A stretch of 64,000 nt of DNA from Otis tarda. Its lineage: Eukaryota; Chordata; Aves; Otidiformes; Otididae. Every line of letters starts with the position of its first letter. The first letter of the stretch is position 1. A model generated the notes under the pieces. The model worked only from the letters and a program-made list of their open reading frames with translations, had not been told where the DNA came from and did not search any database. Shown here piece after piece: positions 12,701 through 24,301 of this stretch. A program made the position numbers and the translations under genes. Location of the stretch: assembly GCA_026413225.1 (NCBI GenBank), contig CM048553.1, forward strand, positions 20,584,501-20,648,500. Reading direction: 5' to 3'.

Positions 12701-15700
12701 ATGTATCATATTTATACTTTACATTTATATATAATACTATGTCTCAACTTTTGCATTTCCTTAACTTACATTTCTTTCCTTTTCTAGATGATTGATAGAA
12801 AATGAAATAATCTATATGTGCAGAATTTTATCGAAAGAGTATTTCACCTGGTTAGGAATTGTTGTTATCGCTAGTTTGCATTTTTTTTTGGCAAAAATTT
12901 TAGTTTACAGTAGTGCTTTTATTCAAGCTGTTGATTTTAATCAAGGCGGATAAGCCTTAGTGAGACATAGTATTTACAGAGGGCAAATACAGAATGCAAA
13001 CTTTAAAAAGTAATTCACATGAGGCCATTTTTCTTAAGCAACTTTTTAACAAGAACTTTTCTACAATGATATGAAAATTCCTATGGTGTGATTTTATACT
13101 CATGTTTTTTTCCACTGAAAGAAAGGAAGAGAGACGGAAAAGCATTAAGTGGTGAGTACTGGAGAAAACAGTCTTTCTGTCATCAATTTATGTTTTCTTA
13201 CTCAGGAAAGGTAGAAAAATGTGAAAAATAGAGACAATTTAGAAAATGTGTATCTCTTCTCTTATTTCCTCTTCTCCTCACTCTTGAGGAAAGTAAGGAA
13301 GAGAATATTAGAACAGTTTACTTTTTTTTTAAAAAAAGTGCTTCCAATTTTTCATATTAAAATAGGAGAATTTTAAAATGTAGTTTGTTCTTACTGATGG
13401 TGTTTTGAGGACAGTGTGAAAAATACTTATGAATTTTCAATAGTTCTTACTGAAGTCATATGGCAAATGCTATTTAAGATCTGGGGGTATTTCTGTGAAG
13501 TGTATCTGTATGGCTGAGGTGTCCCTTTCTCAGGCTCTTCTCTACTCCCCACTCTCCTGTTTTCATAAAATGTTAGTGTGACTGTTGATGCCCGTAACCC
13601 TTCATTGACATAGCTACCGATGAATGAAAGGGAGCTGTGCCTGCTTGCACAGTGAGGGCTCGTCAAACGCAGTTTATTGGACTGCAAGCGGTGCAACAGT
13701 TGTGGATGTATCATTAATGAAACATGCAGCAGAGAGGAAAATATGGTGATAGGGGCATTGCTTTTGCAGCCACACACCTTAGTCTTGAATTGTTCAGTTT
13801 ACTTGAGTCTGTGGGGATGTCTCCAGCTTCTGGACGTGTACTTTTCTCCTTGCTGCTTTCAGTTGACAAATTTCTCTGGTGGCAGGTGTATGAAACCTGA
13901 TAGACTGGTTGGCCTTAATGGGGATGCTCTGCTGCCTGGAGACTGCTCCTGGGCTTTCCAGCAAGTGCAGCTGCATGCTTCGACTGAGCACTGTACTTGG
14001 CTCTCTGTACTTCACTCGTCCAAAGTGCAGGATTCAACCAAAGCTTATGTCTCAGCATCCCTGAACCTTTTTCTTTATTACACTAGAGAAAATCGACTGT
14101 TGCAGCATGAAAATGTGGGTCATGAATGTATGTCCTCTTTCCTTCTCCTTGAAATGACAAATTTAGATGATTAATATTTCCAGCTTTGGCTTTCAACCAG
14201 AGAATATCAGAGAAAGTGGTATATATATTCTTTAAACAAAGTGGCATGAGGCAGCAGCCGGAAAAATAAACGTCTTCCAAATTTAGAGCTCTAAGTAACA
14301 ATTACAGTATTACAATGAGAGGTATGTGAGCTCACATGGATTAAACTATAGTGAGTAAATACACATCAGCTGCTGGGAAAGCTTTGTGGATAATGGGAAG
14401 AGCTTGCCTAGCTGGCTCTACAAAATGAACAGCAACCCTTTGGGGAGTGTGTGATACCTTTGTTATGGAGGGCTGTGGGTGAACACAGATAGAGAAAATA
14501 AGAGTACATGTAAGCGATAGGGAAAGGTGGTTTGCAAGCACTATGCTGAAGGTAAACTTGTGAAAGAAGACCAGAGACCTGAAAAAAACCTTTTTGTCAT
14601 CAAAAGGCAGTGCTCAATGAAGGAAAACAGCTGGTAAGGGAAAGGGAGAGCAATATCACTGGTGATCAATTGTCTCTACAAAAGAGAGGTCAGCCATCAC
14701 ATAGTGGGGTGTTCAGTATATGAGGGGAGGACAGCTGGTGGGTGAAAACACCTTATATGTATCTGGCATTTTATCCCAGCTGCTGTACAGCTTAAAAAAA
14801 ACCCCTCTGACTGTTGTTCAGTTATGCAGGGAATTTGAAACTCAAGTCCACTCAGGAATCTTCAGAATACTCCTTCGAAATTCAATGAGAGCAAAAAAGT
14901 TACTTCTCAGAAGCAGCTTTTCCAAGCCACTAATGGGATTAAATGCTCAGCTCCTACTGACTTTTAATGTGAGTTAGGCATCTAACGTTCCCTTTACGCC
15001 TTTGAAAAACTCCTTGTTAACCTTCACAGTTTACAATTTGCCCTATGAGATTTCTGTCTCTTAAAATAAGTAAACTCTGATCCTCCTGAGAGTTTGAAGG
15101 GCTGCACATCTTGCAAAATCCTTCTAGGAATGCAGTATATGTGGTAAGGGAGAATTCTTGTTCACTGTTTTGCTCAGGGTCTCTTATTCAGTTTCATGCG
15201 TGAATCAGAGCCTGAAGATCCATCAGTTCAACTAATAACTGAAAATAAAGGTGCAGAGCAAAGTATCTCAGTCTTGTTGTCCACTGTGGGAAGAGCAAAG
15301 CTAAATACCACTATGGTGGTATTTGACACATCATTAATAGTCTGATGTTATTTAATGGTACTACCCAGATAGAAAATCTCCGCCAAGTCCCACACACTGA
15401 CCACCTGCTTGTAACTCGTGCTTAAAGAGAAGCTAAGCAGAGAGATGCCCTTGCCCAAAGGTCGCATATTATGAACATCCACTTCTATTGCCTCTTTCCA
15501 GACTTTTAAAGCCACAAAGGCCTCTATAGTTTCAAAATAAACTGCACTGCTTGAGCTAAAGCCCTGAGGGTCTCATCTGCAAACATCTTTGCTGCTTCAA
15601 TAACTCACGTTGTTTTATGTTCTCCAAGGTATATTACTCATAACTTGATTAGTGGCCATATCACATACTGAACTACAATCATCCTTCACTAAACCATTAA

Positions 15701-17453
15701 CAGATGTGTGCTCCACACCCACTTAATAGAGATTTCTCTGTTCACGTAACAGATAAGAGCAAGAGCAGGTTAGAGAGGCAGCTTATGGAAGCAGAACTAA
15801 GAACAGAGAAGCACCAAGGGAGGAAAAGATCCCGTAAAGTAAACGTGTATTCCCTGTGTCAATCAAATACCAGCAGAACCAAAGGTAATTCAAACTGCTA
15901 AACTTAATGATCTCCAAAGCCAGTAAAGCAAGCTTGCATACATAACCTCCATGAAGTATGAGTGGTAACAAAAATCAGTAAAGCTGCAAACATTCCAAAT
16001 TCAGTGAAAGAGAGTCGACTTGATTGTCTTCAGATTTGCCAAACCTGACACAGCCAGACCAACTCTGAGATGAGATTAAGGGTGCCATTTTACAAAACAT
16101 AGTGAAACCAGTAACTGAAGAGAAAGAGCAGGTGCACCTTGGAGCAAAAGAGAGCCTTTTCCCACAGACAGCAGACAACTAGATTCTCAGCAAGAAATGA
16201 ATTCAAGTCCTCACATTTTATTAAAAAAATTAAACATTTACATTTCTATCTTTCTGAATTTAGAAACAGAAAATATTTTACAGAGACTGCCATTGTATCA
16301 GTCACTTACTTAGACTTATGCAGTCTTTGTGTGGGAAGGTAACTTAAGAGACAGTCCTCTTGCTGGGGGGCAAGAACTGTCAGCCTCTCATAGCCTGGAA
16401 TTTTTGTTGGCACCTGAGAAGTGAGTGATTTGGTGGAAGCCAAATTTAGATTTGTAAGTTGCTTTGATTTCCATAGAAATCTGGACTAAACTGATTTTGC
16501 ACAATTTGCATAAAGATTTAGCAAGATTCCTTAACTCTGATTATTACTCTGGATGTCGCATCAAGGAAAATAACTTCACAAACAGTGATCAATTTACGTC
16601 ATCATTTCTGTTTCTGATTTAGTTTGTCCAGAACAAAGGCGAGGTTCTCTTTGCATACTTCTGAAGTTATGAATCTGTCTGAGCAGTCAGTGCTGTTTTG
16701 TTTTCAAGTGTGAGGCTGAGCCCCTGGGGTGATGGTTTCTGTCTTGTATGTCTCCCAGCCTACCAACAAAAGCAGTTGTCCTCAGAAGAAGAAGAAACTC
16801 TGCATGTGATATTTAGCTATATTTAGCACAATTATAGCATTTTTATGCCTTTTCATTACTTGTTAAATAACCATTCCTATGTCACCACTCATACTTTAAA
16901 GGCTGTTTTTGGCAAACTAGATTAAAAGCATATAGCAATATGCAGAATAGTTTAGAAGCACTGCAATAAAAAAAAAGCATAGCTAATTTTACAAGTAGTG
17001 AAGATTCTCACTTGAAATGCATGTACATCTGCTAATTTTTTTTTTTATGCTAAACTAGAATAAAAAATTAGAGCAATAATTACACCTTTGCACTGATGGC
17101 AGAAAATGCTGTTAAGTCCCATTCCAGGACACCTGAGAAATCAAGTAGGTACCTTATTAGACTTCTTTGGAATTAATAGATTAAAACATTGAGTAGATGT
17201 TTAACATTGCTGATTTGTAGTTTTCCTTTTTCTGTATAACTGACTGTACATATATGCAGCACAGTGCCAAGATACTTGAGTTTGCTCTGAACTTGTTACT
17301 ACAAGTTGTGTAGGTACTTCAGAACTCTGCTTTGCATGGGTTTTTCGGTAAATCTACCTAGGTGTGCTAACACCTATGCTGCTTCTGGCAGCACAGTAGC
17401 TCTGTGTGTACTGGGTGGATAAGTATCCTTCTACTCCTGCACAGCTCGAGTTG
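6777..17453. other. Unique non-coding DNA, no gene recognised
   Basis: No recognisable gene or transposon in about 10.7 kb. The longest open frame is 165 codons (13677-14174, plus), which I cannot assign to a family; it overlaps a 73-codon minus-strand frame. Other content: a T14 run at 9457-9470 followed by a pyrimidine tract ending in CACAG, a pyrimidine-rich zone at about 8640-8900, and a perfect 9-bp-arm hairpin at 15303-15324. Poly-T and poly-A runs recur throughout, as expected of AT-rich vertebrate intergenic or intronic DNA. Confidence 0.6.
15303..15324. repeat. Perfect short hairpin, 9-bp arms, 4-nt loop
   Basis: The arms AAATACCAC (15303-15311) and GTGGTATTT (15316-15324) are exact reverse complements around TATG. 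Nothing nearby suggests a function. It is too short for a microRNA precursor unless flanking pairing extends it, which I do not see. Confidence 0.6.
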
Positions 17454-17458
17454 GTGAG
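17454..17458. repeat. Target-site duplication GTGAG, left copy
   Basis: GTGAG directly abuts the TG end of the LTR at 17459 and is repeated exactly at 18590-18594, just after the opposite CA end. Five-base duplications are typical of gamma-like and ERVL-type integrases. Confidence 0.9.
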
Positions 17459-17640
17459 TGTCGTAGTTCAGCCCCGATCGGGACCAGACTACGCAGTCTC
17501 TCTCTCGCTCCCCCCACCCTCCGAGAGAATAGGAGAAGATGATATAAGAAAAACGGCTCAAGGTTTGAGATAAGGACGGGAAGAAATCCTTAAAGTTACC
17601 GTCACAGGCAAAACAGACTCGACTTGGGGAAAACTATTCA

Positions 17641-17646
17641 TTTATT
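17641..17646 (-). terminator. LTR poly(A) signal AATAAA
   Basis: TTTATT on the plus strand reads AATAAA in LTR sense. It sits about 180 bp before the LTR 3' end, leaving a plausible U5. It lies about 765 bp downstream of the TATA box, implying a very long R region if both signals were used. Confidence 0.5.
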
Positions 17647-17852
17647 TCTAAAATTAGCAGGAGAATGAGACAGGGAACAAGATAACCTCCCCCCTACACC
17701 TCCCTCTTCCCGGGCTTAACATTATCTCTACTACCTCCCCTCCCGAGCGGCACGGGGTGGGGAAAAGGGAATGGGGGTCGCGGTCAGTTCATCACGAGTT
17801 GTTTTACGCCGCTGCTTCATGGTCGGGGGAAGAATCCCTCGCATTCTTCCTC

Positions 17853-18118
17853 TGCTCCAGCGTGGGGTCCCTCCCACGGGCCACAGTCCTTCGTGGAACT
17901 GCTCCAGCGTGGGTCATCTCTTCCACGGGGTGCAGTCCCTCTAGAACAGCTGTCCCAGCGGGCCCTCCATGGGCCACAGCCGCCTTCAGGCATCCACCTG
18001 CTCCGGCGTGGGGTCCTCCACGGGCTGCAGGTGGATCTCTGCTCCTCCGTGGACCTCCATGGGCTGCAGGGGGACAACCCGCTCCACCATGGTCTTCACC
18101 ACGAGTTGCAGAGGAATC
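17853..18118. repeat. Minisatellite inside the LTR, six units of about 40-51 bp
   Basis: Six imperfect units begin with TGCTCC or a close variant (TGTCCC, CGCTCC) at 17853, 17900, 17951, 17999, 18040 and 18080. Each carries a variant of 'GTGG...CTCCACGGGCTGCAG'. Spacing is 47, 51, 48, 41 and 40 bp, so this is a diverged, length-variable GC-rich tandem array. It lies between the LTR TATA box and poly(A) signal, so it would be in the transcribed R region. Confidence 0.8.
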
Positions 18119-18410
18119 TTGGCCAGGAGCCGCATTACTCCTCCCCCTCCTTCTTCACTGACCTTGGCATCTGCAGCCGTTCCTCACAACAGGCTGGCAG
18201 ACGCCTCTCAGGATCCTTTTTACATCTTATCACTTCTCATCTCCTCTCCACTTCTTGCAGCCAGGCTGGGCCGAGTTGGGCCCAGTCGGCTGCCCGGCAG
18301 GAGGCCAGAGGGTGAGGCCTGCAAGGCTCACAAGGCTCGCGCCTTCCCCTCTCTGCCCCCCACTCAGCTGCTTCACATCTTTCCTCTTTTTTTTTCTGTT
18401 TTCCCCTACT

Positions 18411-18461
18411 TAAATACGTTATCGCAGAGGCGTTATCATGGGACATTCTGCTACCAATTGG
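18411..18461 (-). promoter_or_regulatory. LTR core promoter: CCAAT and TATA boxes
   Basis: In LTR sense, CCAATTGG (18461-18454) lies about 40 bp upstream of GTATTTAAG (TATTTAA at 18417-18411). This is the standard retroviral U3 layout. Transcription would start about 25-30 bp further on, near 18385, and run toward lower coordinates. Activity is unknown. Confidence 0.65.
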
Positions 18462-18589
18462 CTCAGCCTTGGCCAGCAGCGGGTCCGCCCTAGGCCCGGC
18501 TGAGTCCACTAAACAAAGGGGAGCAACTTCTAGCAGTTTCCTACAGAAGCTACCACCTTAGGCCCCCCCTCACTAACAAAACCAGAACA

Positions 18590-18594
18590 GTGAG
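18590..18594. repeat. Target-site duplication GTGAG, right copy
   Basis: Exact match to 17454-17458, directly adjoining the LTR's 5' TG (complement CA at 18588-18589). Confidence 0.9.
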
Positions 18595-21500
18595 CTAAGT
18601 TTACTTACCCTTTTAAAACAGCACTGGTATGGCAATATTTCTGACATGGATGTTGTATTCTCAGTGGTAGCTGGTTTCCACTGCTGAGGCCACAATTGCT
18701 CTGCATGAGATTTGGAAAATATACAAGGATAATGGGTCCTTTCTACAGTGGTTGCTGTTGAAAAATCATAATCATAATCTATTAGCAACTACCAAAGATG
18801 AAGAAGAATAGGGTGCCTGACTTGCTGGGCTATAGCAATAGTGACTGTAATAGTGAATGTGATCTCAAGCACTGAATACATCTGAATAGCTGTAAAGTTG
18901 TAGCAACTTTGCAAAAGTGAAGAAGTAGAGGAGAATAAAGAAATATTTTGCTGCAGTGGCATACAAAAGGACAATATATGTCAGTGGAACATCTTTCCAC
19001 TAATTATTCTTACCTTTGCTAGTTAATTTTAGCCCTTCAAGAAAACTGTTACTGATGTGTTTATTTTTGCTTTAAAGGTTACTAGGAAGTGTTAGGCTGG
19101 CTGCTCAGAGTGCCTACAGCTGCAGTTAGAGCTGAGATTGAAAATCCTTTCAGTCAGAGGAGGGAAGGGTCTTTCTTTTGCTTTCTGAGATATATGCTGA
19201 GTGTATGGTTACTAGCTTTCTGCAGTTTAGGTTTCATATAACAGCTGGAACCAGATATTGTACACTCTGCCAATAGCTGTTTTCATACAGGGTGGGGTTC
19301 AGATCACCACAGAGGCTTTATTGTACCTTTAAATTTGCACACTTACAACCTCATTTTACTCCTTAGCAAGGAGGACTTTATTTTGGATTAGGGTCCCTGG
19401 TAATGTCTCAGAATAGTGTTTAAGGATGATTGATTCCTTATATTTATCTTCTCCTGAAAATAAGTTTCAGCTTTAGAATTATTTTGCACCTCTCTTGCAC
19501 CTGCATTGCAGCCTCCAGGCTTGGGGTTCTGGGTTACACAAAGAACAAAAAATAATGCTGATGGGGAGTGGGAATGTAGTGAAATTATCAAACATCCATT
19601 ACTACCCAGTTTACATAAAATATATTTTACCAAATGAAATACTTTCCTTGTTAAAACTATTCTCCTGAAATGGGGCGTATCTTTTATGGCTCTCTTGCAA
19701 ACTTTTAAGAAAATGCATGTGTGCTATTGGCCTCAGTCTAGGTGCTTTGTTAATTTTTGTATTTCATTGTGTACTAATAGAACCAATGAGGGCCATTGTA
19801 TCTGTGTTTAAGGACAAGCAGAGTAAAAGGATGAACTACATTTTTATCAGAGGACATGTTATAATCTGTTTTACAAAATACCGTAGACAACCAGAAAATA
19901 CTAGAAAACACAGTGTTGAGTGGAGTACCATAACTGCACTGACTGTAAGTAGTTTCCTGCAATATTTTTTGTGGAAAATCAATCTGATGGTGTATAAAGC
20001 TCCAGTATTTTCTGTAAATTGATTGTAGCAGGGCTGGTGCCAAAAAATATGACTCTTAAAAGAAAGATTGCCTAATGTAACTCAGAACTCAGCCTTAATG
20101 GCTCTTCCATGAACTGCAAGTAACATAGCACTTTCCATTATAATTTCAGTTTCAAGGCTGGTAGTTCAGAGATAGATGTTTCCCTATACTATTTCCTCCA
20201 CTGGTGGGCACTTACAGAGAACAATGGGGCTGAAATTCTCATCGTTCCCCTCACCCAATCTACACTTCTGTCTAAAACTTTCATATTTTTTTCAGATTTC
20301 CTTCGGAAAGAAGCAAAGATTTCCTTCTGTCAGAAGGAAAAGAGCAACAAATGGTGTCACATGCTCTGACAGTAAATATGTTGACAATGGGGTAATTCAG
20401 GAGGAAATATTATCACAAGCTGATAAGGCACTGCTGTATCTACTGATTTCAACAAGACTGGCTCATAGAAAAATATACAACCCTAAGACAGAACTACTGC
20501 AAATCTTCAATCTAGGTAATATTTCCACTTCAAGATATGGATGTGAAAGTTGAAAATACCAAAGGGATAAACACATTTGAATGGTTTGAAAGTGAACGTC
20601 TCAGGGAAGAACTAAGTAGTAAATTGAAAGAATCTAAAACAAATGCTCAGATTTATTAGAAATTTCAGCAATCCTTTAACACTGTCCAGAAAGGAAAATG
20701 GAAATATTTAGAATATATTAAGGGTGAAGCCAATGGCAATCTACCATCAGGCATCTGGGAAACGGGGAGGATCCAATGCAAAGAATCTGCTAAAAGTCTT
20801 CAGGAAAGAAAAACTTCCAGGAAGATCAGGAGAGAGCAGCAGAGAGTACACAGAGATGGGACAATACAAATTTGTACAATGTGAGATTTGGTGACGGGAA
20901 AAGGACTTGCTCAGAAATCTGAGTAACAGCGGTCCTGCTTACCACTGCCTATTTGTGTGTTTGAGTGTTTTAGAAATCTAAAGTAAGCAAGCGAAACTAT
21001 TTGTCTGGATAATGACTGTATGAAAATGAAACTTCAAAAGTGAATATGCTTGACTGCTGTCTTTTAGCTGCCTGTTTGTCTTGTTCCACAGTACAGTCCT
21101 GCTTCCAGTTCTTCTTTTTTTTGAAGAATATATAGAAAAATTATCCTCACAGCATCTTTGTAGATGACTTAGAATCAAATATGTGAGTGTAAATATTTTT
21201 GTCTCTCAACTAAATAGAGTGAATCGAGGGAAAACATCTCATATTATCATTTGCATAAAGGAGAAAAACTCTCTGAGTTTAATAGTCTGAGAGATCTTGT
21301 TTCATAGTTTAAAAATCACCCCACAGAGATGTTGTATGCATGTCCTGGAAGGATCTCCCTAGGCAGTGAACGACAATTTGAGGTTTTATACACTTGGAAC
21401 ACCTGATCCGAATTATTGAGGTGTGCATTTTTGATGGTTTGAGTAAGCTTTGGATCAGATGCTCTGTCTTTGGCCAGTCAATCCCATTTTCAGGGAATAA

Positions 21501-22095
21501 GTCATATTCTTTTGCAATGTGAGCATGTGGAGTCGTCGTCATTACTTCCGACCTCAGAGGTCTGCAGTGTACTTACCTATATGCAAGCTGCTCTCCTAAG
21601 GATCCATTTATAGCTGATGAAGGGAAATAGGCACTTTTTGGGTACAATTCTTCTTATCTATTCTATGTATGTACTTTGCATAAGATGAATCATGTTTCTG
21701 CTACACTGACTAGACAGATTTCCATTGACTGTAGAGAAAGCCTTGGTGATAAGCTTGTATAGATGTCTGCACTGGGCAGATGAATGCCACCTCTTAGTCT
21801 TCAAAACTGACCCTGATAATTTCAAACAAGCTGCCAAGTACAATAGATAATCATTACTGATACAGGATTAAATTCAAATAGTTACCTAAAGGCTTGAAGA
21901 TATTTATCTAATTTCCAGTAACTTGAATCTGTCAATATTCCTAATTGTTTGTTTTGGTAGGTACATCAGAATCTTTCATGCTAATCACATTACTCTACTT
22001 TAAACATCTTTAAAATATTTTTAATTCTTCTCTGGAGCACTGCAGTCCTGTTTAATGACAAGTGGCTCTTCTTGTATATAAAAATTTATTGCTGA
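18595..22095. other. Unique non-coding DNA with one possible decayed coding stretch
   Basis: No recognised gene. A stretch at 20296-20884 has long purine-rich open frames. One frame is open from a splice-acceptor-like 'ttttttcag' (ending 20295) to a donor-like 'ctag/gtaata' at 20515. Another runs from 20516 to TGA at 20882, broken once by TAG at 20657. I cannot assign it to a family, and A-rich DNA readily yields K/E-rich frames by chance, so I do not call a pseudogene. The rest shows short unassigned ORFs only. Confidence 0.55.
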
Positions 22096-22100
22096 CACTC
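22096..22100. repeat. Target-site duplication CACTC, left copy
   Basis: CACTC immediately precedes the LTR's TGTCCTGG and is repeated exactly at 22793-22797. Confidence 0.9.
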
Positions 22101-22357
22101 TGTCCTGGTTTCAGCAGGGATGGAGTTAATTTTCTTCTTAGTAGCCGTGTGTTTTGGATTTCGTGTGTGAAGAATGTTGATAAAAACATTCTGATGATAC
22201 GAGTTGTTGTTAATGAGACCAAGGACACTGTCTGGCTTTCCAAGTCTCATTAAGGTCTCGTTAACGTGTAGATGCGGGAAGCTGGGCGAAAGACAGACAG
22301 AATAATTGATCCAAACTGGCCAAAGAGAGTATTCCATGCCATAAACGTCATGCTCAG

Positions 22358-22365
22358 TATATAAG
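22358..22365 (+). promoter_or_regulatory. LTR TATA box TATATAAG
   Basis: Lies about 260 bp into the LTR in the context 'ctcagTATATAAGtgggg'. The same context (cagTATATAAGtgagg) occurs in the related LTR at 45130-45137, supporting it as the conserved core promoter. Confidence 0.75.
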
Positions 22366-22671
22366 TGGGGGTTGCCCCTGGGAGGGGGTAATCCTTTTCG
22401 GGTATTCCTTTTCTTGTTGGGTATCCGTTCGGGCACCCTTGGCATTCCTTTACTTCTCTCTTGCTTGCTGGCATCGTTCCCTCTACCTTGCTAGCTCGCT
22501 CTCCCCACTTTTGCTTGCTGCTCGGTGTTGTTCCTGTGATCGCTGCTCAGGACGGGCTGCATCGGTCATTCGGACATCGGGTGGTGAGAAATGGTGCATT
22601 GTTCATTTTGTATATTTTGTATATATTAATCTCCTTATATCCTGTTAGCTTTGTAGTTTTTTAGTATTTTC

Positions 22672-22677
22672 AGTAAA
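22672..22677 (+). terminator. LTR poly(A) signal variant AGTAAA
   Basis: AGTAAA in 'attttcAGTAAActg', about 310 bp after the TATA box and 115 bp before the LTR end. No AATAAA occurs in the expected interval. Confidence 0.5.
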
Positions 22678-22792
22678 CTGTTTTTATCTCAACCCACGAG
22701 TTTTCCTTTCTTCCCAACTTCTCTCCCCTGTCCCACTGGGTAGGGGGAGGGTGAATAAGAAACTGTGTGGTGATCCGGGCTAAACCACCACA

Positions 22793-22797
22793 CACTC
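22793..22797. repeat. Target-site duplication CACTC, right copy
   Basis: Directly follows the terminal CA of the LTR and matches 22096-22100 exactly. Confidence 0.9.
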
Positions 22798-24301
22798 TCC
22801 GTTTTATTACCTAATTTCTTTTTCCTTTTCTCGACCCTGAGCTGCTGACTGACTTCCTGGCTTGACCCGGGACTCACTGCAGAGCTGGGGACGTGCCTGG
22901 TGAACACTGGGTTGTGTTTGACCTTGGTCATGCGTGCTGGTCCAGGTCTGCTCGCCCCACTTGCGCACTAGGGGACCTTGCCGGTGAGGCCCCTGCCCGG
23001 CTGGTATCCACCTCCCATCCCTGTGGGACAGGCTTCTCTTGCTGCTTCTTGACACTCAGGATAGAGAAGAAAAAATCTTCTTTACAAGAAAGTTTCTTTA
23101 CTTGCTTCTCTACAAGTGCAGGTAAAGTGTCTGAAGAACAACCTGCTGTATCAGAAACACTGTGTATGTGTCTCAATCCTCAGCAAGAATACAACTAAAG
23201 ATTTCTTAGGTAAGTAAAGGGGTGCATGCTTTGTTGCACTCATGCAATATGTGTGCTTTCATTTCTCAGCTGACACTGTCCTCACATCCCATTTCAGAAC
23301 CTGTCTGCAGTCCTGTCCTCGCCAAGAGCTATGTGTATACCTTGATTTTCACAGTTACTATACTGTAAGTATTTTCTCATCACTGAGGCCTGTCTCCCTT
23401 CAAAGCACAGGTGGCACATATACCCTGTGCTGGAAGAAGGTGTCTGAAGAGTGAATATCTGTTTCCAAACCTATGCACAAACTGTATGTTGAAAACGTGC
23501 CTAAAATTAATGCACAAATTCATCTTTCTCTAGGCAGGCTTAATTTATATGCTGGCACCTTATAAGAATAATTTGCTTCCCCTTCACAGTTAGTATGTTT
23601 TGCATGTTCACTTGGGGAACATCTCATCTCACTGATTCTGGTTTGGCTGTGCTGTGTTCCTTCCTGGGTTTAGTTGTTACAAGTTGCCAATGAGTTTGTT
23701 TCTGAGGAAGAAGGCTTAACGAGGTTCCAGCCTTTATAGTATGTTTGTGACGTCTTGTTTGTGACTGAAAAAGAGGTGAGGTGGGAGAAAACCTCCACTT
23801 TGGCAGACCTTACACCAGCTCTCCAAGGTTTCAAGCAGCCAAATATGTGTTGCTTATGCAAGGATCATACAAATGGGACGTCTGTGTTGACCTCTTATAA
23901 AGCAAGTGTGTTTGTATGAATAGTTTGGTAGTTGACAGGAACTCAATGAATAAACTACTTGAAGAACATTTATTTCTTGACCTCTTCTTTGAATACCTTA
24001 CATCAACATTCTCTTTTACTTCTGGTAAAGCTTCGATTTCTGAGAGGATATTTGTCAAAGCTTCATTTTTATATCAATTATAAACTTATTGCTCAGTGTG
24101 GCTGTGTCTGGCAGTCTGAGGCACCTTTGAAGAAAAAGGAGTAATGGCAATTTTGGTGAAACTGCATCCCTTGAAGGAGAAGCAGAAGAGAGAGATTTTT
24201 GAGGAATATTTTTTTTTCCCTCCCTAACTCTGACTGTGCACACACTGTGAAAGTAAGCCATAAGCTTTGTTTTCTGTTTCGTTCTCAAATTCACTTTTTT
24301 T

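Larger units (their letters stand above)
17459..18589 (-). mobile_element. Solo LTR of an endogenous retrovirus, 1131 bp
   Basis: An isolated LTR whose sense strand is minus. Read that way it starts TGTTCTGGTTTTGTTAG (from 18589) and ends GGGGCTGAACTACGACA (at 17459), so both ends are canonical TG...CA. Identical GTGAG copies flank it. Sense-strand signals include CCAATTGG (18454-18461), a TATTTAA box about 40 bp downstream (18411-18417) and AATAAA (17646-17641). No gag, pol or env and no second LTR is present, so it is a solo LTR left by LTR-LTR recombination. It is much richer in C+G and CpG than its surroundings, which suggests relative youth or incomplete CpG decay. Apparent ORFs of 134, 140 and 174 codons on the plus strand are antisense readings of the LTR. 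The 5-bp duplication fits an ERV1/ERVL-like family; the subfamily needs a repeat-library match. Confidence 0.93.
22101..22792 (+). mobile_element. Solo LTR of an endogenous retrovirus, 692 bp
   Basis: A plus-orientation LTR beginning TGTCCTGGTTTCAGCAGGGA and ending GGGCTAAACCACCACA, with exact CACTC duplications on both sides. It carries a TATATAAG box (22358-22365), an AGTAAA poly(A)-type signal (22672-22677) and a U5 with 'tctcaacccacgagttttc', a segment I associate with widespread avian ERVL-like LTRs. U3 is about 280 bp, R about 300 bp and U5 about 100 bp. No internal retroviral sequence is attached, so it is a solo LTR. Its promoter block resembles the degraded LTR at about 45.1 kb. Short frames inside it are not genes. 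Confidence 0.94.

Noticed and set aside
17757..18509. Cluster of 86-174-codon ORFs on both strands
   Set aside because: All lie inside the GC-rich solo LTR (17459-18589). Several frames are open at once because the segment has few stops, and the repetitive peptides mirror the minisatellite.
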